A stretch of 64,000 nucleotides of DNA from Bryobacteraceae bacterium. GTDB lineage: Bacteria; Acidobacteriota; Terriglobia; Bryobacterales; Bryobacteraceae. Below the pieces are notes generated by a model that saw nothing but the letters and a program-made list of their open reading frames with translations, was not told the origin of the DNA and searched no databases. Location: positions 628,501-692,500 of the forward strand of contig JAWKHH010000002.1 in NCBI GenBank assembly GCA_041394945.1, written 5' to 3'. The translations under genes and the position numbers were made by a program. This document shows, one piece after another, positions 35,283 to 43,929 of the stretch. Every line of letters begins with the position of its first letter. Within the stretch, counting starts at the first letter, position 1.

Positions 35283-36452
35283 ATGGCCGCCTTCCGGGGT
35301 GTCGACTATTTGCTCATTGACTCGCAGCTATCCGAACAGGAACTGCTGGTGCGCGCCACAGCACGGCGATTTGTGGACGAACAGGTAATGCCCGTGATCC
35401 GCGGCGCCTGGAACGACGGCCGCTTTCCGGCCGCGCTCGTTCGCGAAATGGGGGCGCTGGGCTTCTTGGGCGCCAATCTCGACGGCTACGGCTGCGCGGG
35501 TATGTCCAGCGTCGAGTACGGGTTGTTGATGCAGGAACTCGAACGCGGAGATTCCGGCGTGCGATCCTTCTGCTCGGTGCAGGGCGCGCTAGTGATGTAC
35601 CCGATCCTCACCTTCGGGAGCGAGGCGCAGAAGGAACGCTGGCTGCCGCGCCTGCAATCGGGCGAGGCCGTGGGCTGCTTCGGCCTCACTGAGCCCGGGT
35701 TCGGATCGAACCCTTCCGGCATGACCGCACGCGCCGAACGCAACGGCACGGGCTGGGTGCTCAATGGCGAGAAGACGTGGATCACCAACGGTTCGGCCGC
35801 CGACGTCGCCGTCGTTTGGGCGCGCACGCCGGAGGGCATCCAGGGATTTCTCGTCGAACGCGGCACGGCCGGATTCACCGCCAGCGACATCCACGGCAAG
35901 CTATCCATGCGCGCCTCGGTGACATCGAGCCTCGCCTTCCGAGACTGCAAACTGCCTGCCGAAGCCGCCCTCCCCGGCGCCAAGGGGCTCCGTGCGGCGC
36001 TCGCCTGCCTCACGCAGGCCCGCTACGGCATCGGCTGGGGCGTCATCGGCGCCGCCATGGACTGCTACGAAACCGCCCGCCAGTACTCCATCGATCGCAA
36101 GCAGTTCGACAACAAGCCGATCGCCTCGCACCAGTTGGTGCAGGAGAAGCTGGCCGCGATGATCACCGAAATCACGAAGGCGCAGTTGCTCGCACTGCAT
36201 TGCGGCCGGCTCAAGGACGGAGGGAAACTCGAGCCGTTCCACGTCTCCATGCTCAAGCGCAACAACGTCGACATGGCGCTCGATTGCGCGCGCCTCTCGC
36301 GTGATCTGTTGGGCGCGAACGGCATCATGGACGAGTATCCGCTCATGCGGCACATGTGCAATCTCGAAACGGTGAAGACCTACGAGGGCACCGATCATGT
36401 TCACGCGCTGGTGATCGGTGAACGGGTTACCGGGATTGCGGCGTACCGCTAA
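35283..36452 (+). CDS. gcdH: Acyl-CoA dehydrogenase, glutaryl-CoA dehydrogenase type
   Basis: 389 residues. FAD-enzyme signatures VGCFGLTEPGFGSNPSGM, WVLNGEKTWITNGS, LACLTQARYGIGWGVIGAAMDCYE and QLVQEKLAAMITEI. The catalytic base is Glu368 in TYEGTDHVHALVIGE, the position and context seen in glutaryl-CoA dehydrogenases. The likely reaction is oxidative decarboxylation of glutaryl-CoA to crotonyl-CoA in lysine/tryptophan breakdown, though substrate within the family is uncertain. TATGAT sits 8 nt before the start. The 3' end overlaps the convergent gene by 26 bp. Confidence 0.85.
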   Translation: MAAFRGVDYLLIDSQLSEQELLVRATARRFVDEQVMPVIRGAWNDGRFPAALVREMGALGFLGANLDGYGCAGMSSVEYGLLMQELERGDSGVRSFCSVQGALVMYPILTFGSEAQKERWLPRLQSGEAVGCFGLTEPGFGSNPSGMTARAERNGTGWVLNGEKTWITNGSAADVAVVWARTPEGIQGFLVERGTAGFTASDIHGKLSMRASVTSSLAFRDCKLPAEAALPGAKGLRAALACLTQARYGIGWGVIGAAMDCYETARQYSIDRKQFDNKPIASHQLVQEKLAAMITEITKAQLLALHCGRLKDGGKLEPFHVSMLKRNNVDMALDCARLSRDLLGANGIMDEYPLMRHMCNLETVKTYEGTDHVHALVIGERVTGIAAYR

Positions 36453-37074
36453 CGCGCGAACGTAGGCGGAACCGGAAATCGCAGACGGAAGCGCCGCGGG
36501 CGATCGTGCCGCCGCGAACGAGTTCCAGCCCGGCGAGCGCTGACGTCAGCTCGTCCACCTCGCACAGAATCGTCACGTAGCGCCCTGCGCAATGCCTGTC
36601 GAACAGCTTGCAAATGCCGCACTCGACAATGTCGAAGCCATAGCCGAGGCCGTTGGTTTCTTCCGGCGCGGTAATCACGCGGATCAGAAATCCGTCGTCG
36701 TGCCCCTTGCTGCCGCCCTTGGCCCGCATCACGTGCGCGATCAGCCGAACCAGCGGTGTCCGCATCAATGCGGCCGGCAGCCGTTTCTTCCACGCCTGCC
36801 AGGCATTGGCGGGGCTGACGCTGGCATGGGTAACCGCGAGGCAGTATTCCCGAATCGAATCGAAGGTTTCGCCCCGCGCTTCGAGCGATTGGATCGCGGC
36901 CAGGAAGTAGGCGCAGAAGTCGAGCCGCCGGTCGATCGGATTTGACGAAGTACGCGCGAAGCTGACCTCCGGCGCGATCGCCTCATAGCGCGATTCGGTT
37001 TCCTCCGCCAACTCCCGCGCCGCGCGGGGATAGCGCCGACGAAACTCGCTTTCGAAGTGCCGCCGGTAGTTCAT
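36427..37074 (-). CDS. ATC-hydrolase-like (PF14196) protein
   Basis: 215 residues from ATG 37074. The C-terminal half has the L-2-amino-thiazoline-4-carboxylate hydrolase family pattern: YGFDIVECGICKLFDRH, ILCEVDELTSALAGLELVRGGTIARGASVCDFRFR. The N-terminal part is helical (HFESEFRRRYPRAARELAEE). Family members open the thiazoline ring on the way to cysteine in some bacteria, but most are uncharacterised. Its ATG overlaps the stop of the GNAT gene, so it is the last gene of a dinB-GNAT-ATC transcript. Confidence 0.7.
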   Translation of the reverse strand: MNYRRHFESEFRRRYPRAARELAEETESRYEAIAPEVSFARTSSNPIDRRLDFCAYFLAAIQSLEARGETFDSIREYCLAVTHASVSPANAWQAWKKRLPAALMRTPLVRLIAHVMRAKGGSKGHDDGFLIRVITAPEETNGLGYGFDIVECGICKLFDRHCAGRYVTILCEVDELTSALAGLELVRGGTIARGASVCDFRFRLRSRVSGTPQSR

Positions 37075-37562
37075 TCGAGGAAGTATTCGAGCAGCACTTC
37101 GTCGTCGGCGACGCCGTCGATGCGAACCTGGCGCGCGAGCCGCCCGCACTCCCGGAACCCCAGCTTCGTGTAGAAGCCCAGGCCGCCCACGTTGGTCGAG
37201 CGCACCTGGATCACGAATTTTTCGTAGCCGTGCCCGCGCGCGAAGGCGCACGTCCGCTCAAACAGTGCTTCGCCAAGCCCGCGCCGGCGCCACTGTAGCG
37301 TGACATAGGTCCCGATCTGCCCCACGTGCGACATCGAGAGAATCGGCTTGGCCCACAGGTCGAGAATCTGGTACGCCGCGATACCTTCCGGCGCCTCGGC
37401 CACGTGAATCGCCTCGCGCGGCGAGAAGCTCTCTATGTACACCCGCTGCGCATCAGGCGGCCACGGCCGGTCGATCGCCGTATGGACCCGCTCGCGGGCA
37501 ATGCCCTCGAGAATGGCCACCAACGCCGCCGCGTCAGAGGGACTCGCTTTTCGAATCGTCAT
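37071..37562 (-). CDS. GNAT N-acetyltransferase
   Basis: 163 residues from ATG 37562. Acetyl-CoA-binding motif A is seen as GQIGTYVTLQWRRRGLGEALFERTCAFA, followed by FVIQVRSTNVGGLGFYTKLGFRECGRLARQVRIDG, the usual motif B. Cytoplasmic; substrate unknown. Starts inside the 3' end of dinB (29-bp overlap) and ends in a 4-bp overlap with the next gene. Confidence 0.8.
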   Translation of the reverse strand: MTIRKASPSDAAALVAILEGIARERVHTAIDRPWPPDAQRVYIESFSPREAIHVAEAPEGIAAYQILDLWAKPILSMSHVGQIGTYVTLQWRRRGLGEALFERTCAFARGHGYEKFVIQVRSTNVGGLGFYTKLGFRECGRLARQVRIDGVADDEVLLEYFLE

Positions 37563-38799
37563 TCTTCTTCTTGGGGCGCTTGCCCGGCAGCCCCACCGGG
37601 TTCTCATGCACGCGCTCGCGGAAGCGCCCGCCGAGCGACCCGGCCAGCCCAACGGAGGCTTCGCCGAATTTGTCGCGAATGGCGTCCGCGGCCTTGAGCG
37701 CGCGGCTCCAGCGCTCCGTCTGCTCGTGCGCCAGCAGGCTCATCTGGTCTTCGGTGCGCGAGAATCCGGATACGTGAACGCCCAGCAGCCGGATCGGCTT
37801 CCCCGTCCAGTTCCGTGCGAACAGGCTCCGGATCTCAGCGAGGATCTCGGTGTCCACCTGGGTAGCCGTATCGATGGTGTGTGCGCGGGTGAAAGTGGAG
37901 AAGTCCGTGTAGCGCAGCTTCAACTGCACGGTGCGCGCGTAGAGGCCGTGCTCACGAAGCCGCCGGCAGACCATCTCGGTGAGCCGCGCGAGCGACCGGT
38001 CCAGCACCGTGCGGTCCGCCGTGTCCTCGCCGTAGGTGTGTTCGTGGCTGATCGACTTCGGGTCGCCGCCCTCGCCGATCGGAGTGTCGAACCAGCCGCC
38101 CGCGTCGAGCCCGCGCGATTTGCCCGCCAGCGCCAGTCCCCACTTGCCGAAGCGCTCGGCGAGGAAGTCTTCCTCGAGCGTGGCGAGGTCGCCCACCCGG
38201 CGGATGCCGAGGGTGTGCAGATTCTTTTCGGTCACCTTGCCCACTCCGGGTATCTTGCGAACCTCGAGCGGCGCCAGGAATCGCGCCTCATGGCCGGGCA
38301 TCACGTAGAGGATGCCGTTCGGCTTGGCTTGGTCCGAGCAGACTTTCGCGACCAGCCGGGCGGTTGAGATGCCGATTGAGCAGTTCAGGCCAGTGGAGTG
38401 CTTGATCGATTCATGCAGGCGATGGGCGGCGCGCAGAGGCGGCCCATGCAGGCGCTCAGTGCCGGTGAAATCGAGATACGCTTCGTCGATCGACGCCATC
38501 TCGACGGTGGGCGTGAACCCGGTCAGGATTTCATGCACGCGCCCCGAGTACTCGCGGTAGAGATGCGGATGGCCGTCGACGAAGATCGCGTGCGGGCACA
38601 GCTTGTAGGCCGTGCGCAGCGGCATGGCCGAATGCACGCCGAACTTGCGCGCTTCATATGACGCCGCCGATACCACGCCGCGTTGATCGGACCGGCCGCC
38701 GACGACGACCGCCTTGCCCTTCAACGCAGGGTCGGCCAGTTCCTCCACCGATGCGAAGAACGCATCCATGTCGAGATGGAAGATGACCGGCGTGCGCAT
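37534..38799 (-). CDS. dinB: DNA polymerase IV (Y-family)
   Basis: 421 residues. Metal ligands in HLDMDAFFASVEELADP (Asp10, Asp12) and MASIDEAYLDFTGT (Asp-Glu near 104-105), SIGISTARLVAKVCSDQAKPNG, a helix-hairpin-helix IPGVGKVTEKNLHTLGI, and a little-finger domain. A QMSLL motif near the C-terminus fits a beta-clamp-binding peptide, followed by a basic tail. It copies past DNA lesions with low fidelity. First of a three-gene transcript; 6 bp after prmC. No LexA box seen upstream. Confidence 0.92.
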   Translation of the reverse strand: MRTPVIFHLDMDAFFASVEELADPALKGKAVVVGGRSDQRGVVSAASYEARKFGVHSAMPLRTAYKLCPHAIFVDGHPHLYREYSGRVHEILTGFTPTVEMASIDEAYLDFTGTERLHGPPLRAAHRLHESIKHSTGLNCSIGISTARLVAKVCSDQAKPNGILYVMPGHEARFLAPLEVRKIPGVGKVTEKNLHTLGIRRVGDLATLEEDFLAERFGKWGLALAGKSRGLDAGGWFDTPIGEGGDPKSISHEHTYGEDTADRTVLDRSLARLTEMVCRRLREHGLYARTVQLKLRYTDFSTFTRAHTIDTATQVDTEILAEIRSLFARNWTGKPIRLLGVHVSGFSRTEDQMSLLAHEQTERWSRALKAADAIRDKFGEASVGLAGSLGGRFRERVHENPVGLPGKRPKKKNDDSKSESL

Positions 38800-38805
38800 C
38801 GCGAG

Positions 38806-39654
38806 TTATCTCCGCCAGGCCGCGATCACGCGCGGCCAGCCGGCGAGATCGTGGACGACTTCGGCTTCGCGCCACAGCGTGTCGCCCAGCATCGCGAGCA
38901 CACGGTCGCGCGCCTGGTAGCCGATTTCCATCACCAGCCGCCCACCCGGCACGAGCACGCGCGCCGCCTCGGCAATGAGCCGAACGTAGATCTCGACGCC
39001 CGTGGGTCCACCAAACAGCGCCACGTGCGGTTCCCAATCGCGCACTTCGCGCTGCAGGTGCGGGCCCTCCGGCTCGGGGATGTAGGGAGGGTTCGAGAGT
39101 ATCAGCGGGAACGAAGCCGGCGCCAGGGCGGCGGCGAGGTCGCAGACGGCGAAACCGACGCCCGCTCCGAGGTTCGCCGCGTTGCCCCTCGCCACGCCAA
39201 TCGCCGGCGCGGAGATGTCGGTGGCGAATGTCGCCATTCCGGTCTCGAGCTGCCAGGTGACGCCGATGGCGCCGGAGCCGCAGCCGACGTCGACGGCGCG
39301 GGCCGGCGCGCCCGCCGGGAGGTCCGCCACTCGCGCCAGCGCCGTTTCGATGACGTGTTCGGTCTCCGGCCGCGGAATCAGGACATCGGGCGAGACGCGG
39401 AACGGACGCCCGTAGAATTCCTGGGTGCGGGTGATGTACTGCGTCGGACGGCCTTCGAGGCGTTGATGCAGGTAGCGGCCGTAGTGGATCCAGGCGACTT
39501 CGGTGAGCGGGTCCGTCGCGTGGGCGTAGAGGTACGGGCGCTGCTCGCCGAGCGCGTGGCACAACAGGACTTCGGCGGTGAGTCTGGGCGCGGCGATCGC
39601 GCCGTCTTCAAGAAGCTTGGAGCCCTGCTGGAGAGCCTGTTGTAGAGTGAGCAT
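38806..39654 (-). CDS. prmC: Release-factor glutamine methyltransferase PrmC
   Basis: 282 residues from ATG 39654. SAM-binding AVDVGCGSGAIGVTW and substrate-binding NPPYIPEPE near residues 188-196; YGRPFRVSPDVLIPRPETEHVIE is the family's N-terminal signature. It methylates the Gln of the GGQ motif in release factors. prfA lies two genes upstream on the same strand with a GT87-like gene between them. The start lies 47 bp inside the upstream gene, which implies coupled translation. Confidence 0.92.
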   Translation of the reverse strand: MLTLQQALQQGSKLLEDGAIAAPRLTAEVLLCHALGEQRPYLYAHATDPLTEVAWIHYGRYLHQRLEGRPTQYITRTQEFYGRPFRVSPDVLIPRPETEHVIETALARVADLPAGAPARAVDVGCGSGAIGVTWQLETGMATFATDISAPAIGVARGNAANLGAGVGFAVCDLAAALAPASFPLILSNPPYIPEPEGPHLQREVRDWEPHVALFGGPTGVEIYVRLIAEAARVLVPGGRLVMEIGYQARDRVLAMLGDTLWREAEVVHDLAGWPRVIAAWRR

Positions 39655-40768
39655 CCTTGGCCGCCGCCGCCAACAAAATCGATAGTAGCAACAGCGGGAC
39701 AGCGGTGCTGTACGGGAATCCGGAGAACAGCATGAAGACCGCCGGCGGCAGGACGGCGACGATCGTGACGCCGCGCAGCCAGGAAGAAGCCCGCGCGAGC
39801 ACGAAGAGAAAAAGCGAAAGCAGGAGCAGTAGCAGATCCTGCGAGTAGGCGTGGTGGCAGACGAGGAGCCCGGCCGGGATGGCGAGTCCAAACGCGATCC
39901 GAAAATCGCGGATCCGCCACGCGAGCCACGCATAGAGCACGGCGACGAGAGCCGAAAGCGCCAGCTCGAACGGACGGTTGTCGCCGCCCGAAACGACCCA
40001 CGCGAGGTTGCGGAGCGTCACCATATGGTCCGGACCGGGGTGGAGTTCGGGGTTCGAAACCACGGCGAGGAACCGCCGAGGCCAATCCCAGCCGTCGGCG
40101 ATGGCGGAAAGGACGAGAAGCACGGCGGCGCCCACCGAAGCGCCGCGCAGCAGCGCCCAACGGCGATGGAGGATCACCGCCACCGGCGCCAGGATCAGCA
40201 CGTGGAACTTGATCGAGGCGAGGCTCATCAGCAGCCCGGCTTCGAAATCGCGGCCCCGTGCGCTGAGCAGCATCCCGAAGCCGCACAGCGCCGTCACCAG
40301 ACCCGCGTCCTGCCCGTTGGTGAAGTTGACGAGCATGGGCACGGAAAGGCTCGCGAACATGATGCCGTCCAGGTACTGACGAACGTAGAGGTAGAGGAAC
40401 GCGGCGAAGATCGCGATGTTGCCCCACACCCAGATCGCGTATGCCGTGAGATACGGAAGCTTCCCGAGCGGGCTCAGCGCGAGGGCGTACCAGGGCAGCC
40501 GCGTGTAGTAGACCGACGGGTACCAGTTACCGTCCGATGTGACTTGCGTGTGGATGCGGCGCGACGCTTCGGTGTTGTACAGATCCGGCGTGCGGACAAG
40601 CTTCGCCCCGGCGTAGAGCTGGAGAAAGTCGTTCTCGCCGTTGACGGTGCGCTTCCAATTGGGCATCGCCCATACCGTGAACAGGATCGCGCCGATGGCG
40701 ACACAAATCCCGTAGGTGACCCATTGGGTCAGCCGGCTGGATCCGGCCCGGGTCTTCGCCGCGGTCAT
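39608..40768 (-). CDS. GT87-like membrane glycosyltransferase
   Basis: 386 residues with about nine to ten membrane segments. The first periplasmic loop (WKRTVNGENDFLQLYAGAKLVRTPDLYN, then YTRLPWYALALSPLGKLPY) carries acidic residues typical of the DUF2029/GT87 family of polyprenyl-phosphate-sugar mannosyltransferases. NGQDAGLVTALCGFGMLL also fits. Predicted inner-membrane enzyme moving sugars from a lipid carrier. It sits between prfA and prmC, overlapping both (4 and 47 bp), though it has no known link to termination. Possible alternative: a related ArnT-type enzyme. Confidence 0.7.
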   Translation of the reverse strand: MTAAKTRAGSSRLTQWVTYGICVAIGAILFTVWAMPNWKRTVNGENDFLQLYAGAKLVRTPDLYNTEASRRIHTQVTSDGNWYPSVYYTRLPWYALALSPLGKLPYLTAYAIWVWGNIAIFAAFLYLYVRQYLDGIMFASLSVPMLVNFTNGQDAGLVTALCGFGMLLSARGRDFEAGLLMSLASIKFHVLILAPVAVILHRRWALLRGASVGAAVLLVLSAIADGWDWPRRFLAVVSNPELHPGPDHMVTLRNLAWVVSGGDNRPFELALSALVAVLYAWLAWRIRDFRIAFGLAIPAGLLVCHHAYSQDLLLLLLSLFLFVLARASSWLRGVTIVAVLPPAVFMLFSGFPYSTAVPLLLLSILLAAAAKDAHSTTGSPAGLQAS

Positions 40769-41850
40769 GCGGCTTTGTCGCCGCCCTGGCCTTTCAACTT
40801 CTCGGCCTGGTAATGGGTGGTGAGCGCGTCAATCAGCGGATTGAGACGCCCTTCCATCACGAGGTCGAGCTGATGCAACGTCAGCCCGATGCGATGATCG
40901 GTGACACGGTTCTGGGGAAAGTTGTAGGTCCGGATCTTCTCGCTGCGGTCGCCGGAGCCGACCATGGACTTGCGTTCGGCGCCGATGGCCGCCTGCTGCT
41001 TGGCGAGTTCGATCTCGTACAGGCGCGCGCGCAACACCCGCTCGGCCTTGGCGCGGTTTTTGATCTGCGATTTTTCGTCCTGGCAGGAAACGATCAGCCC
41101 GGTGGGAAGGTGCGTCAGCCGCACCGCCGAATAGGTGGTGTTCACGGACTGGCCGCCGGGGCCCGACGAGCAGAACGTATCGACGCGGACGTCTTTCGGG
41201 TCGAGCTTGATCTCGACGTCGTCGGCTTCGGGCATCACGGCGACCCGCACGGCCGACGTATGAATGCGGCCCTGCGTCTCGGTCTGCGGGACGCGCTGCA
41301 CGCGGTGGACGCCGCCTTCGTACTTGAGCTTCGAGTACGCGCGGTCTCCGCTGATCAGGGCGGTGACTTCCTTGAGCCCGCCGACGGCGGATTCGCTCGA
41401 GTTGGTGATCTCCACCTTGAAGCGCTCGGTTTCGGCCCACCGCGTGTACATGCGGAAGACCTCGGCCGCGAACAGGGTGGCCTCGTCGCCGCCGGTGCCG
41501 GCGAAGACTTCGAGCACCACGTTCTTGTCGTCGTTGGGATCCTTGGGAAGCAGCAGGATCTTGAGCTGCTGCTCGAGATCGGCGAGTTCGGGTTCGAGCC
41601 GCGCCACATCCTCTTCGGCCATCGCGCGGAGGTCGGCGTCGGTTTCCTCAAGCATCTGGCGGGCCCCGTCGAGGTCCGCTTCGGTTTTTTTCCAGTCGCG
41701 GTAGCGGGCAACCACCTCGCCTAGTTCGTTGTGCTGTTTGGCGGTTTTGCGGTAGGCCTCGGGATCGTTGATGATGGCCGGATCGGCCATCTTCTCGGAG
41801 AGGTCCTCAAAACGCTTTTCGATTTCGTCGAGCTTTTCCCGGTATTGCAT
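40765..41850 (-). CDS. prfA: Peptide chain release factor 1
   Basis: 361 residues. GGQ motif in SSGPGGQSVNTTYSAVRLTH near residue 233 triggers peptide release, and the RF1 decoding domain is upstream. Length and motifs are standard; RAKAERVLRARLYE and TYNFPQNRVTDHRIGLTLHQLD complete the family pattern. It reads UAA and UAG stops. Nearby DUF1385 gene (18 bp upstream) and prmC make a familiar bacterial cluster. Confidence 0.95.
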   Translation of the reverse strand: MQYREKLDEIEKRFEDLSEKMADPAIINDPEAYRKTAKQHNELGEVVARYRDWKKTEADLDGARQMLEETDADLRAMAEEDVARLEPELADLEQQLKILLLPKDPNDDKNVVLEVFAGTGGDEATLFAAEVFRMYTRWAETERFKVEITNSSESAVGGLKEVTALISGDRAYSKLKYEGGVHRVQRVPQTETQGRIHTSAVRVAVMPEADDVEIKLDPKDVRVDTFCSSGPGGQSVNTTYSAVRLTHLPTGLIVSCQDEKSQIKNRAKAERVLRARLYEIELAKQQAAIGAERKSMVGSGDRSEKIRTYNFPQNRVTDHRIGLTLHQLDLVMEGRLNPLIDALTTHYQAEKLKGQGGDKAA

Positions 41851-41868
41851 GGCGGTTCGCGGCGGGGC

Positions 41869-42921
41869 TTAGGCGATCACCAACTCGCCGCCGTGCTTTT
41901 GTTCCAGTTCCATCGCGCCGCGGAGGGCGACGATGGCGATCTCGGTCTGGTCGTCGGTGGGGTTCTTCGTCGTGATGCGCTGGAGCCAGAGGCCGGGCGC
42001 GGTGAGCAGAGCGAGCAGGCTTCCCTGGCGCTTGGCGGCGAAGCGGATGATCTCGTAACTCAAGCCCGCGATCAGCGGAATGAGCACAATCCGGCTTAGC
42101 AGCTTCGCGGAAAAGCTGTCGAACGGCAGCACCGTGTAGACCACCATCGAGATGATCATCACCGTGATCAGGAAACTCGTGCCGCAACGCGGGTGGAAGG
42201 TTTGGAAGGATTGCGCCGTGGGGATGTCCACCGGCTTGCCGGACTCGAAGTTGAACACCACGCGGTGCTCGGCGCCGTGATACTCGAAGACCCTCCGGAT
42301 GTCCTTCATGCGCGACATCGCGTAGAGGAACGTCAGGAAGATCGCGATGCGGATCACGCCGTCGATGAAGTTGAACGCGAAGCGGCCGTGCAGCTCGGGC
42401 GATCCGGCCGTGATGCGCTCGGTGATCCAGAGCGGAACCAGTTTGTAGGCGACGATGAAGAACAGGATCGAGAACGCCAGCTGGATGCCCATGATCCAGT
42501 TGTTGAACGGCCCCTCCTTTTTCGCCGCCGTCCCCTTCGCCTCGTCGCCGCCGGCGGCGACGCATCCCGGCGCCATGGCGTTCACAGCCACTGTCGAGGC
42601 CGGGAGGAGCGCCTCCGCCGCGATGTTGGCGGAAAACTGCAGCGCTGTGAAGCCGAGCTTCATCGCCTGGCCCAGCGTGCCGAGCCCGCGCAGCACGGGG
42701 TACTTGAAGATCGGGTAGCGCTCGGAAACCTTTTCGAGGGGCTTGGACTCGGTGGCCACCGTGCCGTCCGGTTTACGGACGGCGATGCAGTAGCTATGCG
42801 GAGAGCGCATCATCACGCCCTCCATCACCGCCTGTCCCCCGATGAGAGTCTCCTCGCCGCTCTCGAGGACGGGCAGCATCTGGATCCGTCCGAGCATGCG
42901 CAGGTGTTCGCGAAAACGCAC
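41869..42921 (-). CDS. DUF1385 membrane protein
   Basis: 350 residues from GTG 42921 (ATG 42897 is an alternative). IGGQAVMEGVMMRSPHSYCIAVRKPDG, YHGAEHRVVFNFESG and FHPRCGTSFLITVMIISM are DUF1385 signatures; four or five membrane helices lie between and after them. Family proteins occur beside prfA/prmC in many bacteria, but their role is unknown; His/Cys residues suggest metal binding. A TATACT box lies about 40 bp upstream, and GGAG sits 14 nt before the GTG. Confidence 0.85.
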   Translation of the reverse strand: MRFREHLRMLGRIQMLPVLESGEETLIGGQAVMEGVMMRSPHSYCIAVRKPDGTVATESKPLEKVSERYPIFKYPVLRGLGTLGQAMKLGFTALQFSANIAAEALLPASTVAVNAMAPGCVAAGGDEAKGTAAKKEGPFNNWIMGIQLAFSILFFIVAYKLVPLWITERITAGSPELHGRFAFNFIDGVIRIAIFLTFLYAMSRMKDIRRVFEYHGAEHRVVFNFESGKPVDIPTAQSFQTFHPRCGTSFLITVMIISMVVYTVLPFDSFSAKLLSRIVLIPLIAGLSYEIIRFAAKRQGSLLALLTAPGLWLQRITTKNPTDDQTEIAIVALRGAMELEQKHGGELVIA

Positions 42922-42979
42922 AAGTATCTTGGAGTCTCCTTGCTCCTCCAGTATAGTGCAGCTTCCGGCGATTCCAGGC

Positions 42980-43720
42980 CTACCGCGGGCCGGCCGGCGG
43001 TGTTTCGCCCATCTGCGCGCGGACGATATTGAAGAGAGGCCGCGCCGATTCGTAGGTCTCGACCGCGCCGGCCAGCAGGTCCCGGGCCTCGCCCAGGCCG
43101 CGGTTCTGCTTCATCAGAGTGAACGCGAGGATATACGCGGTGCGCGGCGAGTCCGGATCGAGCCGGTAGGATTTGCGCGCCCAGGATTCGCCTTCCCGAT
43201 TGCGCCCCACGGCGGCGAGCGCCACCGCGTAGTTGGCCGTGATTTCGGCGGAGTGCGGGTCCGCGCTGGCGGCTGTTTCCAGTTCGGTGACGGCATCTTC
43301 GTAGCGGCCGGCCTGGTAGAGCCGGGCGCCGAGGTTGTTGCGCGCCTCGACGAAGGCGGGGTCGAGTTCCACTGCCTTGCGCAGGTGCTCAAGCGAGCCG
43401 GCGGCGTCGCCCTTGCGGCTGGACTTCATCGCTGCTTCGAACTCCTTGCGTGCCGGCTTGGAAGGCTTGTGGGTCAAGCGGCGCAGCGAGACCGCGCCGC
43501 GTGGATTGGCGGCGCCTGCCGTGTAGTTTGGTTCATGCCTTCGTTCCAGGGCGCAGGTGGCTACGGACTTCGCGTCGTAGTTGGGCGTGCCCAGAGTGGG
43601 CGCAACGCGGGAACTGGCGTCGAAGATGTGATACGGATTCGTATCGGGGCACGACGGACCCAACTGCGCAAGCAGCGCGCCTGGGATCGTAAGTAATAGA
43701 AAAATAATGCATTTATGCAT
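42980..43720 (-). CDS. Secreted TPR protein
   Basis: 246 residues from ATG 43720, with AGGTG 8 nt upstream. Signal peptide MHKCIIFLLLTIPGALLAQ. After a Cys-containing linker, residues about 90-225 form three or four TPRs (AAGSLEHLRKAVELDPAFVEARNNLGARLYQAGRYEDAVTEL). The start codon lies in a doubled ATGCAT (43709-43720). Probably periplasmic scaffold; partner unknown. Divergent from the SDR gene across about 210 bp. Confidence 0.75.
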   Translation of the reverse strand: MHKCIIFLLLTIPGALLAQLGPSCPDTNPYHIFDASSRVAPTLGTPNYDAKSVATCALERRHEPNYTAGAANPRGAVSLRRLTHKPSKPARKEFEAAMKSSRKGDAAGSLEHLRKAVELDPAFVEARNNLGARLYQAGRYEDAVTELETAASADPHSAEITANYAVALAAVGRNREGESWARKSYRLDPDSPRTAYILAFTLMKQNRGLGEARDLLAGAVETYESARPLFNIVRAQMGETPPAGPR

Positions 43721-43783
43721 CAAGACACACCTCTCGTGTTTGGTTCGTTTCTTCGATTCTTCGAGGAAGTGCGCGTGTAGGAC

Positions 43784-43857
43784 GGGAAACGCGTCTGGTG
43801 GGAAACTGGCGCGCTCCTCCGGGAAAGCGCCGGTACAGTTACAGTATCGCGGGAAAC
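43784..43857. repeat. Four spaced GGGAAA motifs upstream of the SDR gene
   Basis: GGGAAAC or GGGAAAG occurs at 43784, 43800, 43821 and 43851 on the plus strand, all in the 209-bp gap between divergent TPR and SDR genes. Spacings of 16, 21 and 30 bp do not match whole helical turns. Could be binding sites for a regulator; could be chance in GC-rich sequence. No -35/-10 pair is clear. Confidence 0.3.
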
Positions 43858-43929
43858 GGGGCCGGGGTCCAATGAATTTCTTAAATCAGCCCGATCACCG
43901 GAGGGTAATACTGGTACTCTGTATTGGAA

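Noticed and set aside
43709..43720. Doubled ATGCAT as an operator
   Set aside because: It overlaps the start codon and first codons of the TPR gene and no second copy is found.
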